Part shown: piece after piece, positions 37,709-46,215 of the stretch | How the letters are laid out: every line of letters begins with the position of its first letter | Numbering within the stretch: the first letter of the stretch is position 1 | Assembly (NCBI RefSeq): GCF_020618775.1 | Contig: NZ_JAESVB010000002.1 | Location: 558,001-622,000 of the forward strand | Source: Acidisoma silvae | Lineage (GTDB): Bacteria; Pseudomonadota; Alphaproteobacteria; Acetobacterales; Acetobacteraceae | Direction of reading: 5' to 3' | Length of the DNA: 64,000 nucleotides | Program-made: the position numbers and the translations under genes | Notes under the pieces: model-generated | What the model saw: only the letters and a program-made list of their open reading frames with translations | What the model was told of the DNA's origin: nothing | Databases searched by the model: none

Positions 37709-39019
37709 TCAAAGCGCGCCGGCGCTGGCTCCGAATATGGCGCGCAGGGCCAGGAACAGCAGGCCGCCTGCCAGGAAGCCGACCAGCGTTCCGTTGATAC
37801 GGATATACTGAAGGTCGCGGCCCACGCGCAGTTCCAGCCGCTCCGTCACCGTCTTCGCATCCCATTGCGCGACGACATCGGCCACGAAATCGGCCGCGCG
37901 CTCCTGCGCCAGCGGCAGAAGGGAGCCGACGATGGCAGCCACGCCACGTTCCAGCCCGGCGCGAATGGCCGGGTCCTGCTCGATCGCCGCGCCGAATTTC
38001 GCCAGCGTCGCTTCCAGCACGGCAATGGTATGGCCGTTCGGCTTCTCGGCATCCCGTTCGATGGCCAGCCGCAGCCGCTCCCAGACATCGCGCAGCCAGT
38101 CCTGCACCGATTGATGCGTGACGACGCGCTTCACGGCGGCGCCGATCTCGGCCGCCCGCTCGGGGTCCGTCTCGATGAGCTTGATCTGCTCGCGCACCCA
38201 GTCGTCGAAAGCAAGCCGCATGGTCGACCCTTCCGGGCCGATGGCGTCGATCTCGGAATTGACCCCGGCGATGACGCGCTTGGCGACGCTGCCGCCGATG
38301 GCCCAGCCCAGAAGCGACCCGCCCTGCTCGCGCACGCGGTCGCGAATGCCGCCGCGCAGGTCATCCTCCTTGCTGGTCAGCATGGTCCGCAACTGGCCGA
38401 GGACGAAGGTGAAAACCTCTTGATGGCGGCCGCCTTCGACCAATCCATATAGGGCGCGGGCGACGACGCGCCCGGCATCCGGCCCGCCGACCAGGCGCGG
38501 CAGCAGATGCGACAACAGGCGGCGCGCCCGGCCGTCCTCGATCGAGCCCAGCAGTTTCGGCAAGGCTGCCGCCAAAGCCGTCGCGGCCGGTCGTGCCGTC
38601 GCCGGGTCGGACAGAAAGCGATGCACCAGCCCCGGCAGATCGGCGCGGGCGAGCACACGGGAGACTTCGGCGCTGGTGATGACATGGGCGCCGATAAAGC
38701 GGCCCAGCGCCCGGCCCAGACGTTCCTTCTGCGCGGGGATGATCGCCGTATGCGGAATGGGCAGGCCGAGCGGTCGGCGGAACAGCGCCGTGACCGCGAA
38801 CCAATCGGCAAGGCCACCGACGACACCGGCCTTGGATGCCGATTCCAGAAGCTGCTGCGGCAAGCCATGCGGCAAGGCGAAGCTCGCGGCGCACAGCGCA
38901 CCCATGCCGACCAGCAGCCCGGTCGCCACCATCCGGTGCCGCTTCAGGGACCGTCGGGCGGCCGCGTCGGTATCCGGAGCCGTAGCGCCAAGGACAGAAA
39001 CCTGGGGGCCGGCATCCAT
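37709..39019 (-). CDS. DUF445 (YjiN-like) membrane protein
   Basis: A 436-aa protein with hydrophobic helices near the N-terminus (ATGLLVGMGALCAASFALP, then a loop with GVVGGLADWFAVTALFRRPL) and a C-terminal anchor (LVGFLAGGLLFLALRAIFG). The DWFAVTALFRRPLGLPIPHTAIIP block identifies DUF445. The long central part is helical and cytosolic. Function is unknown; a role at the inner membrane is inferred. The ATG at 39019 has AGGGA upstream and lies 7 nt from the DUF6476 gene, so the two are probably cotranscribed. Confidence 0.87.
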   Translation of the reverse strand: MDAGPQVSVLGATAPDTDAAARRSLKRHRMVATGLLVGMGALCAASFALPHGLPQQLLESASKAGVVGGLADWFAVTALFRRPLGLPIPHTAIIPAQKERLGRALGRFIGAHVITSAEVSRVLARADLPGLVHRFLSDPATARPAATALAAALPKLLGSIEDGRARRLLSHLLPRLVGGPDAGRVVARALYGLVEGGRHQEVFTFVLGQLRTMLTSKEDDLRGGIRDRVREQGGSLLGWAIGGSVAKRVIAGVNSEIDAIGPEGSTMRLAFDDWVREQIKLIETDPERAAEIGAAVKRVVTHQSVQDWLRDVWERLRLAIERDAEKPNGHTIAVLEATLAKFGAAIEQDPAIRAGLERGVAAIVGSLLPLAQERAADFVADVVAQWDAKTVTERLELRVGRDLQYIRINGTLVGFLAGGLLFLALRAIFGASAGAL

Positions 39020-39026
39020 GTCCCTG

Positions 39027-39353
39027 CTATTTTCCCAGCATGAGTTGGCCGGTGACATGACCGGTGGCGGGATCGAGGAACAGGATGCGGTCCGGGCCGC
39101 CGCCATTGATCAGAACGCTCAGGCGGTCCCCTACCCCCGTGATCGTCACGATATGCGACCCCGCCGGCTGGCTCAGCATATTCGTGGTCAGCGCGATCGT
39201 GTCCGGTGCCATGCTGCTGCTCGTCACCTGCGCGCTGTGCGAATGGCCGGAGATGATATCTTTCACGACTTTGACGATGACGACGGTCGTCGCCAGCACG
39301 ACCAATATGCCGAGGCCGATGACCACCATCATCAGTGGCCGGTTCTTTTCCAT
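39027..39353 (-). CDS. DUF6476 family membrane-anchored protein
   Basis: A 108-aa protein with a single N-terminal transmembrane helix (LMMVVIGLGILVVLATTVVI) and a small periplasmic beta-rich domain, MLSQPAGSHIVTITGVGDRL, ending LDPATGHVTGQL. The family occurs in alphaproteobacteria next to RluD-type pseudouridine synthases, as here (rluD is divergent, 53 bp away). Function unknown. Confidence 0.8.
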   Translation of the reverse strand: MEKNRPLMMVVIGLGILVVLATTVVIVKVVKDIISGHSHSAQVTSSSMAPDTIALTTNMLSQPAGSHIVTITGVGDRLSVLINGGGPDRILFLDPATGHVTGQLMLGK

Positions 39354-39406
39354 AAGCGCGTCCTCAAGCCCTACCGGGCTTTATCGATTGTGGGTATCTC
39401 TCGCAC

Positions 39407-40456
39407 ATGACCAAGACCCCGACCGATGATTTCGACACTGACGCCGACCTCGACGACGAGGACGGCACCCCTATTCTGCCCGGTGAGATCACCGTCATGC
39501 CCGAAGATGCCGGTGAGCGGCTGGACCGCTTTCTGGCCCAGCGCTTCGACGGTCTCTCCCGTTCGCGGATCAAGAACCTGATCCTGGACGGGATGGCAAG
39601 TCGCGGCGGCATGACGGTGCGCGACCCGTCAGAAGCCATTCAGGCCGGCGCCATCTACAGCCTGAACGTGCCGGAAGCGGCGCCCGCGCTGCCGCAGCCC
39701 GAGAATATTCCGCTGACGGTGCTTTATGAAGATTCCGATCTCATCGTCATCGACAAGCCGGCCGGTCTCGTCGTCCATCCCGCACCCGGCAATTACCAGG
39801 GCACGCTGGTCAATGCGCTGCTGGCCCATTGCGGCGAAAGCCTGACCGGTATCGGCGGCGAGAAGCGGCCCGGCATCGTCCATCGCCTGGACAAGGACAC
39901 GTCCGGCGTCATGGTCGCCGCCAAGACCGAACTGGCCCATACGCGTCTGTCGGAAGTCTTCGCCAATCGCGATCTCGATCGCCACTATATGGCGCTCGCC
40001 TGGGGGCTGATGAGCCCGTCAGCCGGCGATATCGAAGGCGCCATCGGCCGCGATCCGCGTGACCGCAAGCGCATGGCGGTGCGGGCCGCCGGTGGCCGGG
40101 CGGCGCTGACGCATTACAGCACGCTGCAGATCTGGCGCCTGGCGCTGTCGCTGCTGGACGTAAAACTGTCCACCGGGCGGACGCATCAGATTCGCGTCCA
40201 TCTCTCGAACATCGGGCATCCCATCATCGGCGACGGCGTCTATCTGCGGCGCGTTCCGGCGGTCTCCAAAAACCTGCCGCCCGAGCTGCGCACGGCCTTG
40301 CTGGATTTCCCGCGTCAGGCGCTGCACGCGGCCAGTCTTGCCTTTGCCCATCCGCGCACGGGTGAGGCCTTGTCCTTCCGAACGGAGCCGCCGGCTGATT
40401 TTCAGGCACTGCTCGACCGGCTTGATGCGGAGGCGGGTATCGGCTCCGCACGTTGA
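39407..40456 (+). CDS. rluD: 23S rRNA pseudouridine synthase RluD family (RluA-type)
   Basis: A 349-aa enzyme with an N-terminal S4 RNA-binding domain (DAGERLDRFLAQRFDGLSRS, residues about 30-95) and the pseudouridine synthase core: the catalytic Asp is in GIVHRLDKDTSGVMV, followed by KLSTGRTHQIRVHLSNIGHPI. RluD modifies helix 69 of 23S rRNA, and this length and S4 domain fit RluD/RluC better than RluA. An acidic N-terminal tail (DDFDTDADLDDEDGT) is unusual but common in alphaproteobacterial members. Confidence 0.92.
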   Translation: MTKTPTDDFDTDADLDDEDGTPILPGEITVMPEDAGERLDRFLAQRFDGLSRSRIKNLILDGMASRGGMTVRDPSEAIQAGAIYSLNVPEAAPALPQPENIPLTVLYEDSDLIVIDKPAGLVVHPAPGNYQGTLVNALLAHCGESLTGIGGEKRPGIVHRLDKDTSGVMVAAKTELAHTRLSEVFANRDLDRHYMALAWGLMSPSAGDIEGAIGRDPRDRKRMAVRAAGGRAALTHYSTLQIWRLALSLLDVKLSTGRTHQIRVHLSNIGHPIIGDGVYLRRVPAVSKNLPPELRTALLDFPRQALHAASLAFAHPRTGEALSFRTEPPADFQALLDRLDAEAGIGSAR

Positions 40457-40487
40457 CAGGCAGCGGAACCAAGTCCTAGCTCAGACC

Positions 40488-41717
40488 ATGCCCCCTGATC
40501 GCGCGCTCAGCCCCTCCGCCGGATTATCGACGGGGATGACCCTTCTGCTGGCTGCCGCCGCAGGTATCAGCGTCGCCAATCTCTATCTTGCCCAGCCGAT
40601 GATTGGGCTCATCGGCCCCTCCGTCGGACTCAAGCCCGGCGCCTATGGGCTGGTGGTGACGCTGACCCAGCTCGGTTACGCGGCGGGGCTGCTGCTGCTG
40701 GTGCCGCTCGGCGATTTTCTGGAAAATCGCCGGCTGATGGTGACGACCGTCTCGCTCGCGGCCGTGACGCTGATCGCCACATCGCTTGCCCATTCGGCAA
40801 CCGTTTTCCTGGCAGCCTGTTTCGTCATTGGCCTGACCGCCGTGAATGCACAGATCGTGGTGCCGATGGCAGCCCATCTGGCCCTGCCCGAACGGCGCGG
40901 CCGGCAGGTCGGCACCGTCGTTTCGGGTCTGCTGACCGGCATTCTGCTCAGCCGTCCCATCGCCAGCTTGATCGCGAGCGTCGCCGGCTGGCGCGTGGTC
41001 TTCATGGTCGCGACCGTCATCACCCTCGCCATGGGTGTGGCCCTGTGGTCGCGCCTGCCGGACCGCCGGCCGGACGCGCGAAGCCATTACCTGAATGTGC
41101 TGGGCTCGCTTTGGCCGATGCTGCGGCGGACGCCGGTGCTACAGCACCGCATGGCCTATCAGATGGGCCTGTTCTTTGCCTTTTCGGTCTTCTGGACCAC
41201 GATCCCCCTGGAATTGACCCGGCATTTCGGCTTCGGCCAGCGCGAAATCGCGGTCTTTTCCCTGGTCGGCGCGGCTGGCGCCCTTTCCGCCCCCATCGCC
41301 GGACGCTTGGCGGATGCCGGGCGCAGCACCATCGGCACGCTGATCGCCATCATCATGGTCGCCGCCGGACTGGCGCTGACCTGGGCTGGCGCCGCCGAAC
41401 GCAGCTGGCTCGGTATCGGCCTCTTCGTCATCAGCACCATCCTGCTCGACGGTGGCGTGCAGGCCAATCTCGCCTTTTCACAAAAGGCGCTGTTCGATCT
41501 GGCGCCTGAGCATCGCAGCCGCATGAACGCCATGTTCATTGCCGGCGCCTTCCTGGCGGCCTCCATCGGCTCGGCCCTCGCGCCGCTCGCCTATGCGGTT
41601 GACGGCTGGCCTCTGGTCGCCCTGCTCGGCGTCTTGCCGCCCTGCGCGGCTCTTGCGGCCTTCTTCCTCCATCATCGCGGCCAGTGGGGCAAAACCGCCG
41701 CCGCCGGCCGCCGCTGA
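40488..41717 (+). CDS. MFS transporter (drug/metabolite exporter type)
   Basis: A 409-aa 12-helix major-facilitator protein, with LVPLGDFLENRRLMV as the loop 2-3 signature (G-D-x5-R) and PIAGRLADAGRST in the second half. The transmembrane pattern and LAQPMIGLIGP opening match the YdeA/SotB-like subset of drug-H+ antiporters. Substrate unknown. The ATG at 40488 starts 31 bp after rluD. It runs with a second MFS gene 11 bp downstream. Confidence 0.87.
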   Translation: MPPDRALSPSAGLSTGMTLLLAAAAGISVANLYLAQPMIGLIGPSVGLKPGAYGLVVTLTQLGYAAGLLLLVPLGDFLENRRLMVTTVSLAAVTLIATSLAHSATVFLAACFVIGLTAVNAQIVVPMAAHLALPERRGRQVGTVVSGLLTGILLSRPIASLIASVAGWRVVFMVATVITLAMGVALWSRLPDRRPDARSHYLNVLGSLWPMLRRTPVLQHRMAYQMGLFFAFSVFWTTIPLELTRHFGFGQREIAVFSLVGAAGALSAPIAGRLADAGRSTIGTLIAIIMVAAGLALTWAGAAERSWLGIGLFVISTILLDGGVQANLAFSQKALFDLAPEHRSRMNAMFIAGAFLAASIGSALAPLAYAVDGWPLVALLGVLPPCAALAAFFLHHRGQWGKTAAAGRR

Positions 41718-41728
41718 AGCCGAGAGCG

Positions 41729-43144
41729 ATGCGCAAGCCGGACATCGCCCTGCTGACTGCCCTTCTCGTCGCCGGCAGCGGCTTCATGGAACTGCTGGAT
41801 ACGACGGTCATCACCACCGCCATTCCGCGCATGGCGCAAAGCTTCGGCGTTCACCCCGTCGATCTCAATCTCGGCGTCACCGCCTATATGATTATGCTTG
41901 CCGCCGGTATTCCGCTGAGCGGCTGGGCGGCCGAACGCTTCGGCGCCCGCACCGTCTTCGCCAGCGCCATCTTGCTCTTCACCGTCGCCTCCGCGCTCTG
42001 CGGCTTGTCGAACGGGCTATGGGAATTCTTCGGCGCCCGCATTCTGCAGGGCCTCGGCGGGGCCATGATGGTGCCGGTCGGCCGGCTGGTCGTGCTGCGC
42101 GTCACGCCGAAATCGCAGCTCATGCAGGCGACAGCGCTGATCACCTGGCCGGCGCTGGTCGCGCCGATTCTGGGCCCTGTCGTCGGCGGCTTTCTGACGA
42201 CCTATGCGTCCTGGCGCTGGATCTTCTTCCTCAATGTCCCGATCGGCATCCTGGGCCTGGCCGCGACCCTGCTGATCATCCGCAATACCCATAGCGAGTC
42301 TACCAAAAGGCTGGACGTGCCGGGCGCCATTCTCAGCGGCCTGTCCGCCATGGCCTTCGTCTATGGCGCCAGTCTGGCCGGCACCGCCTCCGGCAATCTG
42401 GGCTGGAGCCTCGGCCTCATGCTGCTGGGCGTGATCGGCGGCTGGGCCACGGTGCGGCACGCAAAGCGGGTCAAGGCGCCGCTGATCGAGTTCACAGCCT
42501 TCTCGATCCAGACCTTCCGCGCGACGCTGCGGGGCGGGTCGCTGGTCCGCATGGGCATCAACGCCGCGCCCTTCCTGCTGCCACTGCTGTTCCAGCTCGG
42601 CTTTCACCGCAGCCCGGTCGAAGCCGGATCACTTCTGCTTGTACTGTTTGTCGGAAACCTGGCGATCAAGCCGCTGACAACGCCCATGATGCGCCGCTTC
42701 GGCTTTCGCCGCGTGCTGATCGTCAATGGCACAATCCTGGCTTTGACCTTCCTCGGCTTCGCGCTGCTGGAAGCCCGGACGCCGGCCTGGCTGCTGATGC
42801 CGCTGCTCTTGATCAGCGGCATGGCGCGCTCGACCGAATTCACGGCTATGAATACCCTGGCCTATGCCGATATCCCGCCCGAACGCATGGGTTCGGCCAA
42901 TATCTTGTTCAATCTCGGCCAGCAGGTCGCCTTCGGTATCGGGGTCGCGGTCGGCGCCATTTTGCTGCGCCTGGGCCATGGCATCCTTGGCGGCGAGCAG
43001 ATCACCGTCGCCGATTTCCGCTTCGCCTTCGCCGGAACGTTCATTCTCTGCCTGTTAGGCCTGGCCGATTTCCTGGCGCTTCCGCCGCATGCGGGAGCCA
43101 ATGTCAGCGGGCATCGTGCGAAAGGCTTAGCCCCCCGCCTTTGA
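41729..43144 (+). CDS. MFS transporter, DHA2 (EmrB/QacA-like) subfamily
   Basis: A 471-aa exporter with LDTTVITTAIPRMAQSFGV at helix 1, the DHA2 mark, PLSGWAAERFGARTVF at the loop 2-3, and GPVVGGFLTTYASWRWIFFLN in helix 5 (motif C). EmrB-like proteins use 14 helices and often act with a membrane-fusion partner (EmrA); none is adjacent. A GTG start at 41684 would overlap the first MFS gene, but the ATG at 41729 gives the usual N-terminus. Confidence 0.88.
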   Translation: MRKPDIALLTALLVAGSGFMELLDTTVITTAIPRMAQSFGVHPVDLNLGVTAYMIMLAAGIPLSGWAAERFGARTVFASAILLFTVASALCGLSNGLWEFFGARILQGLGGAMMVPVGRLVVLRVTPKSQLMQATALITWPALVAPILGPVVGGFLTTYASWRWIFFLNVPIGILGLAATLLIIRNTHSESTKRLDVPGAILSGLSAMAFVYGASLAGTASGNLGWSLGLMLLGVIGGWATVRHAKRVKAPLIEFTAFSIQTFRATLRGGSLVRMGINAAPFLLPLLFQLGFHRSPVEAGSLLLVLFVGNLAIKPLTTPMMRRFGFRRVLIVNGTILALTFLGFALLEARTPAWLLMPLLLISGMARSTEFTAMNTLAYADIPPERMGSANILFNLGQQVAFGIGVAVGAILLRLGHGILGGEQITVADFRFAFAGTFILCLLGLADFLALPPHAGANVSGHRAKGLAPRL

Positions 43145-43230
43145 AGTGCGTAGGACGTGACGATTGAATTGCGAGGCGTCGGCGGTCATAAACATCCCAT
43201 ACAGGGACTGCAAAAAGGGATTTTCGGACT

Positions 43231-44694
43231 ATGAAGTTGGACCTTAAGACCGAGTTATCGCGCCGGAGCTCGGCGGCCCAGACCGTAGTACCGGTCATTC
43301 TCTCCGGCGGTTCCGGCACACGCCTTTGGCCTGTTTCACGTGAAAGCTTTCCGAAGCAGTTCTGGCCGCTCGCCTCCGAGAAGCCGCTGATCGTAGAAAC
43401 CGCGCTGCGCACCTTCGGCGGCGAATTCGCGGCCCCGATGGTCGTCTGCAACGAGGCGCATCGCTTCATGGTGGCTGAACAGCTGCGTGAAGCCGGCGTT
43501 GCCGGCGCGCGCATCGTGCTGGAACCCATGGGCCGCAACAGCGCCCCGGCCATCGCCGCCGCCGCGCTGATTCTGGCGCAGGACGATCCGCAGGCCGTGA
43601 TCTGCATGATGGCGGCTGATGCCGCGATCCCCGATGGACAGGCCCTGCGCGACGCCCTGCTGACGGCGGCCGAGGTTGCCCGCACCGGCATGGTGGTGAC
43701 GCTCGGCATTCACCCGACCAAGCCCGAGACCGGCTTCGGCTATATCGAAATGGGCGCCCCGCTGGAAAAGACCCCGCAGGCCCATAAGCTGACCCGCTTC
43801 ATCGAAAAGCCGGACGCCGCTTTCGCTGAAAAGCTTATCGCCACCGGCGGCGTGCTGTGGAATTCTGGTATCTTCGTCTTCACCGTCAGCACCCTGCTGG
43901 AAGAGCTACAGGCTCATGCGCCGCATGTTCTGACGACCGCCCGCAAGGCCGTTGAAGCGCGGACGACCGACCTGGACTTCATCCGCCTGGGCCGCGAGGA
44001 ATTCGCCGCCTGCCCGAATATCAGCCTCGACTATGCCGTGGCCGAACACACCACCCGCGCCGCCGTGGTGCCCGTCAACTTCCACTGGTCCGATGTCGGC
44101 AGCTGGAGCGCGCTGTGGGATCTGGGCGAGAAGGATAGCGGCGGCAATGTCGCCGTCGGCGATGTTCTGCTGGAAGACGCCAAGAATTGCTATGTCCGCA
44201 GCGACGGCATGCTGACCGCCGTTCTGGGCCTGGATGACGTTGTGGTCGTCGTGACCGAGGACGCCGTTCTCGCCGCGCATAAGGACCACGCGCAGGACGT
44301 GAAGAAGATCGTGGAGAAGCTGAAGGCCGAGAAGCGCCCGGAAGCGACCACCCATAATCTTTGCTATCGCCCCTGGGGCCATTACGAAGTGCTGATCCTG
44401 GGCGACCGCTTCCAGGTCAAGCGCATCGTGGTGAAGCCGGGCGAAAAGCTGTCGCTGCAAAGCCATTTCCACCGCGCCGAACATTGGGTCGTGGTCGAAG
44501 GCACCGCCATCGTGACGCGCGACCACGAAGAGATCATGGTCCGCGAGAACGAGAGCATCTATCTGCCGCTCGGCTGCAAGCATCGCCTCTATAATCCGGG
44601 CCGCGTGCCGATGACGCTGATTGAAGTGCAGTCCGGCGCCTATCTGGGTGAGGACGACATCGTCCGCTACGAAGACACCTACGGCCGCAGCTGA
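43231..44694 (+). CDS. manC: Mannose-1-phosphate guanylyltransferase / mannose-6-phosphate isomerase
   Basis: A 487-aa bifunctional ManC: the N-terminal transferase has ILSGGSGTRLWPVSRESFPK and FIEKPDAAFAEKLIA; the C-terminal cupin (PWGHYEVLILGDRFQVKRIV, LQSHFHRAEHWVVVEGTA) is the isomerase. It makes GDP-mannose for exopolysaccharide and LPS sugars. It is followed by a strong terminator and convergent clcA. An imperfect parS-like site lies inside codons 34-39 with unusual codon choice. Confidence 0.93.
   Translation: MKLDLKTELSRRSSAAQTVVPVILSGGSGTRLWPVSRESFPKQFWPLASEKPLIVETALRTFGGEFAAPMVVCNEAHRFMVAEQLREAGVAGARIVLEPMGRNSAPAIAAAALILAQDDPQAVICMMAADAAIPDGQALRDALLTAAEVARTGMVVTLGIHPTKPETGFGYIEMGAPLEKTPQAHKLTRFIEKPDAAFAEKLIATGGVLWNSGIFVFTVSTLLEELQAHAPHVLTTARKAVEARTTDLDFIRLGREEFAACPNISLDYAVAEHTTRAAVVPVNFHWSDVGSWSALWDLGEKDSGGNVAVGDVLLEDAKNCYVRSDGMLTAVLGLDDVVVVVTEDAVLAAHKDHAQDVKKIVEKLKAEKRPEATTHNLCYRPWGHYEVLILGDRFQVKRIVVKPGEKLSLQSHFHRAEHWVVVEGTAIVTRDHEEIMVRENESIYLPLGCKHRLYNPGRVPMTLIEVQSGAYLGEDDIVRYEDTYGRS
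43332..43347. other. parS-like ParB-binding site inside manC
   Basis: TGTTTCACGTGAAAGC matches 14 of 16 positions of the parS consensus (TGTTTCACGTGAAACA), including the central TTTCACGTGAAA palindrome. It spells V-S-R-E-S of manC using GTT, TCA and CGT, codons uncommon in this genome, as if the DNA rather than the protein were selected. No parA/parB is in the window. Confidence 0.6.
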
Positions 44695-44746
44695 TCCGAT
44701 CGACCGGAGGGGTCAAACCCTTCGGTCACAGCCGACCGATGAGACG

Positions 44747-44782
44747 AACGGCCGAAGCAGGGATTACCCCGCTTCGGCCGTT
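44747..44782. terminator. Bidirectional terminator between manC and clcA
   Basis: AACGGCCGAAGC and GCTTCGGCCGTT form a 12-bp perfect stem around a 12-nt loop. The plus-strand side is followed by TGTCGTTTC. It lies 52 nt past the manC stop and overlaps the end of the convergent clcA, so it can serve both genes. Confidence 0.8.
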
Positions 44783-46125
44783 GTCGTTTCAGGCTGCGGC
44801 TTTGCGACATTCATGGCCTCCGCGCTGCGCAGGAAGCGGCGGGCCAGCACGCTGTAGAAGGGACGCCGGCAGATCAGGCGCGAGGTCGCGTAGCCCAGCA
44901 TGGCCGTCGCCATGATGGGGATCGTCATCTGCTGGTTGGCCGTCATTTCCAGCACGATGACGAAGGCCGTGATCGGCGCCTGCACGACACCCGCGAAATA
45001 CCCGGCCATGCCCAGCAGCACGATGGCGCGGGCCGGGCTATGCGGCAGGAAATGCGCGAGCCAGCTGCCAAGCGACGCGCCGACCGCAAGCGAAGGCGCG
45101 AAGATGCCGCCCGGAATACCGCTGAGATAGGACAGCGCGCTGGCCAGGAACTTCAGGATGAAGAAGGTGACCGGCAGGCGGCTATTGCCTTCCACCAGCA
45201 TCTTCGCCTGGGCATAGCCGGTGCCGTAGGTGGCGCCACCCGACAGCAGGCCGATGATCGCGATCAGCAAGCCGCAAAGCGCGGCGAAGCCGATGGGATG
45301 CCGCCTGATCCATTGCCCGGCCCGGCCCGGCACGCCACGCGTAATCACGATCAGGCTTTGGCTGAAGGCGCCGCCCAGCCCGCCGCCGATGACGCCGCAG
45401 AGCAGAACCGCGAACCAGCCGGCGCCCAAGGGGAGGCCGACCGAAGTCACGCCGAAATAGGTATAGTTGCCGGAGAGCGCCAAGGTCGCGATGCCGCCCA
45501 GGATCACCGCCGTCAGCACCATGCCGCTGGTGCGACTCTCAAAGCTGTGGCTCAGTTCCTCGATCGCGAAGACGATGCCGGCCAGCGGCGTATTGAAGGC
45601 GGCGGCCACGCCCGCCGCGCCACCCGCCAGAACAAGGCCGCGCTGCGTCTCCAGGCGCGGCAGGCGCAGCGCCTGACCCAAAGCCTGCATGATGGACGCG
45701 CCGACCTGAACCGTTGGCCCCTCTCGGCCGATCGAGGCACCGGACAGCAGCCCGAGCAGCGTCAGCAGCACTTTGCCCAGACCGACCCGCAGCGACAGCA
45801 CGCGGGCGACGGCGCGCGGGTCCTTCATCTGCATGGCGGCGATGACCTGCGGAATGCCGCTGCCCTGGGCGCCAGGGAAAACCCGCTGTGTCAGCAAAAC
45901 CGAGAGGGCAAAACCCGCCGGCGCGATGAAGAGCGCAAACCAGTGATGGCTGCCGGTCATCCAGGTGAATCCGTCCTGCGCCCAATCGGCCAGATTGGCG
46001 AAAGCGATGGCGACCAACGCCACCATGATCGCCCCCAGCCAGAAGGCTAGCCGGCGCGCCCAGAGCCGTGGCGAGGTCAACGGCAATTGGCGCCATGCGC
46101 GCAAAACGCGCCGATTGATTTTCAT
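44764..46125 (-). CDS. clcA: ClC-type H+/Cl- exchanger
   Basis: A 453-aa membrane protein with the three ClC selectivity-filter motifs: GAQGSGIPQVIAAM, GREGPTVQVGASIM (gating glutamate) and GIPGGIFAPSLAVGA. The proton-pathway glutamates appear in IVFAIEELSHSFE, predicting an exchanger rather than a channel. ClC exchangers support acid resistance by moving Cl- against H+, fitting an acid-tolerant lifestyle if the organism is an Acetobacteraceae member. About ten hydrophobic segments are visible. The start at 46125 is the first ATG of the basic N-terminus. Confidence 0.93.
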   Translation of the reverse strand: MKINRRVLRAWRQLPLTSPRLWARRLAFWLGAIMVALVAIAFANLADWAQDGFTWMTGSHHWFALFIAPAGFALSVLLTQRVFPGAQGSGIPQVIAAMQMKDPRAVARVLSLRVGLGKVLLTLLGLLSGASIGREGPTVQVGASIMQALGQALRLPRLETQRGLVLAGGAAGVAAAFNTPLAGIVFAIEELSHSFESRTSGMVLTAVILGGIATLALSGNYTYFGVTSVGLPLGAGWFAVLLCGVIGGGLGGAFSQSLIVITRGVPGRAGQWIRRHPIGFAALCGLLIAIIGLLSGGATYGTGYAQAKMLVEGNSRLPVTFFILKFLASALSYLSGIPGGIFAPSLAVGASLGSWLAHFLPHSPARAIVLLGMAGYFAGVVQAPITAFVIVLEMTANQQMTIPIMATAMLGYATSRLICRRPFYSVLARRFLRSAEAMNVAKPQPETTTAEAG

Positions 46126-46215
46126 GGCAGTCTCTGGGGAAGCTGGATAATGGCGGACGAGGAATGGCGCTGTCGAAACCGCTCCGGCGACATCATTCCC
46201 GGCGAAGCATTTCGG

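Noticed and set aside
46126-46215. Plus-strand small frame beginning at 46150 upstream of the GGDEF gene end
   Set aside because: It is open only as an antisense run into the GGDEF gene and lacks a ribosome binding site.
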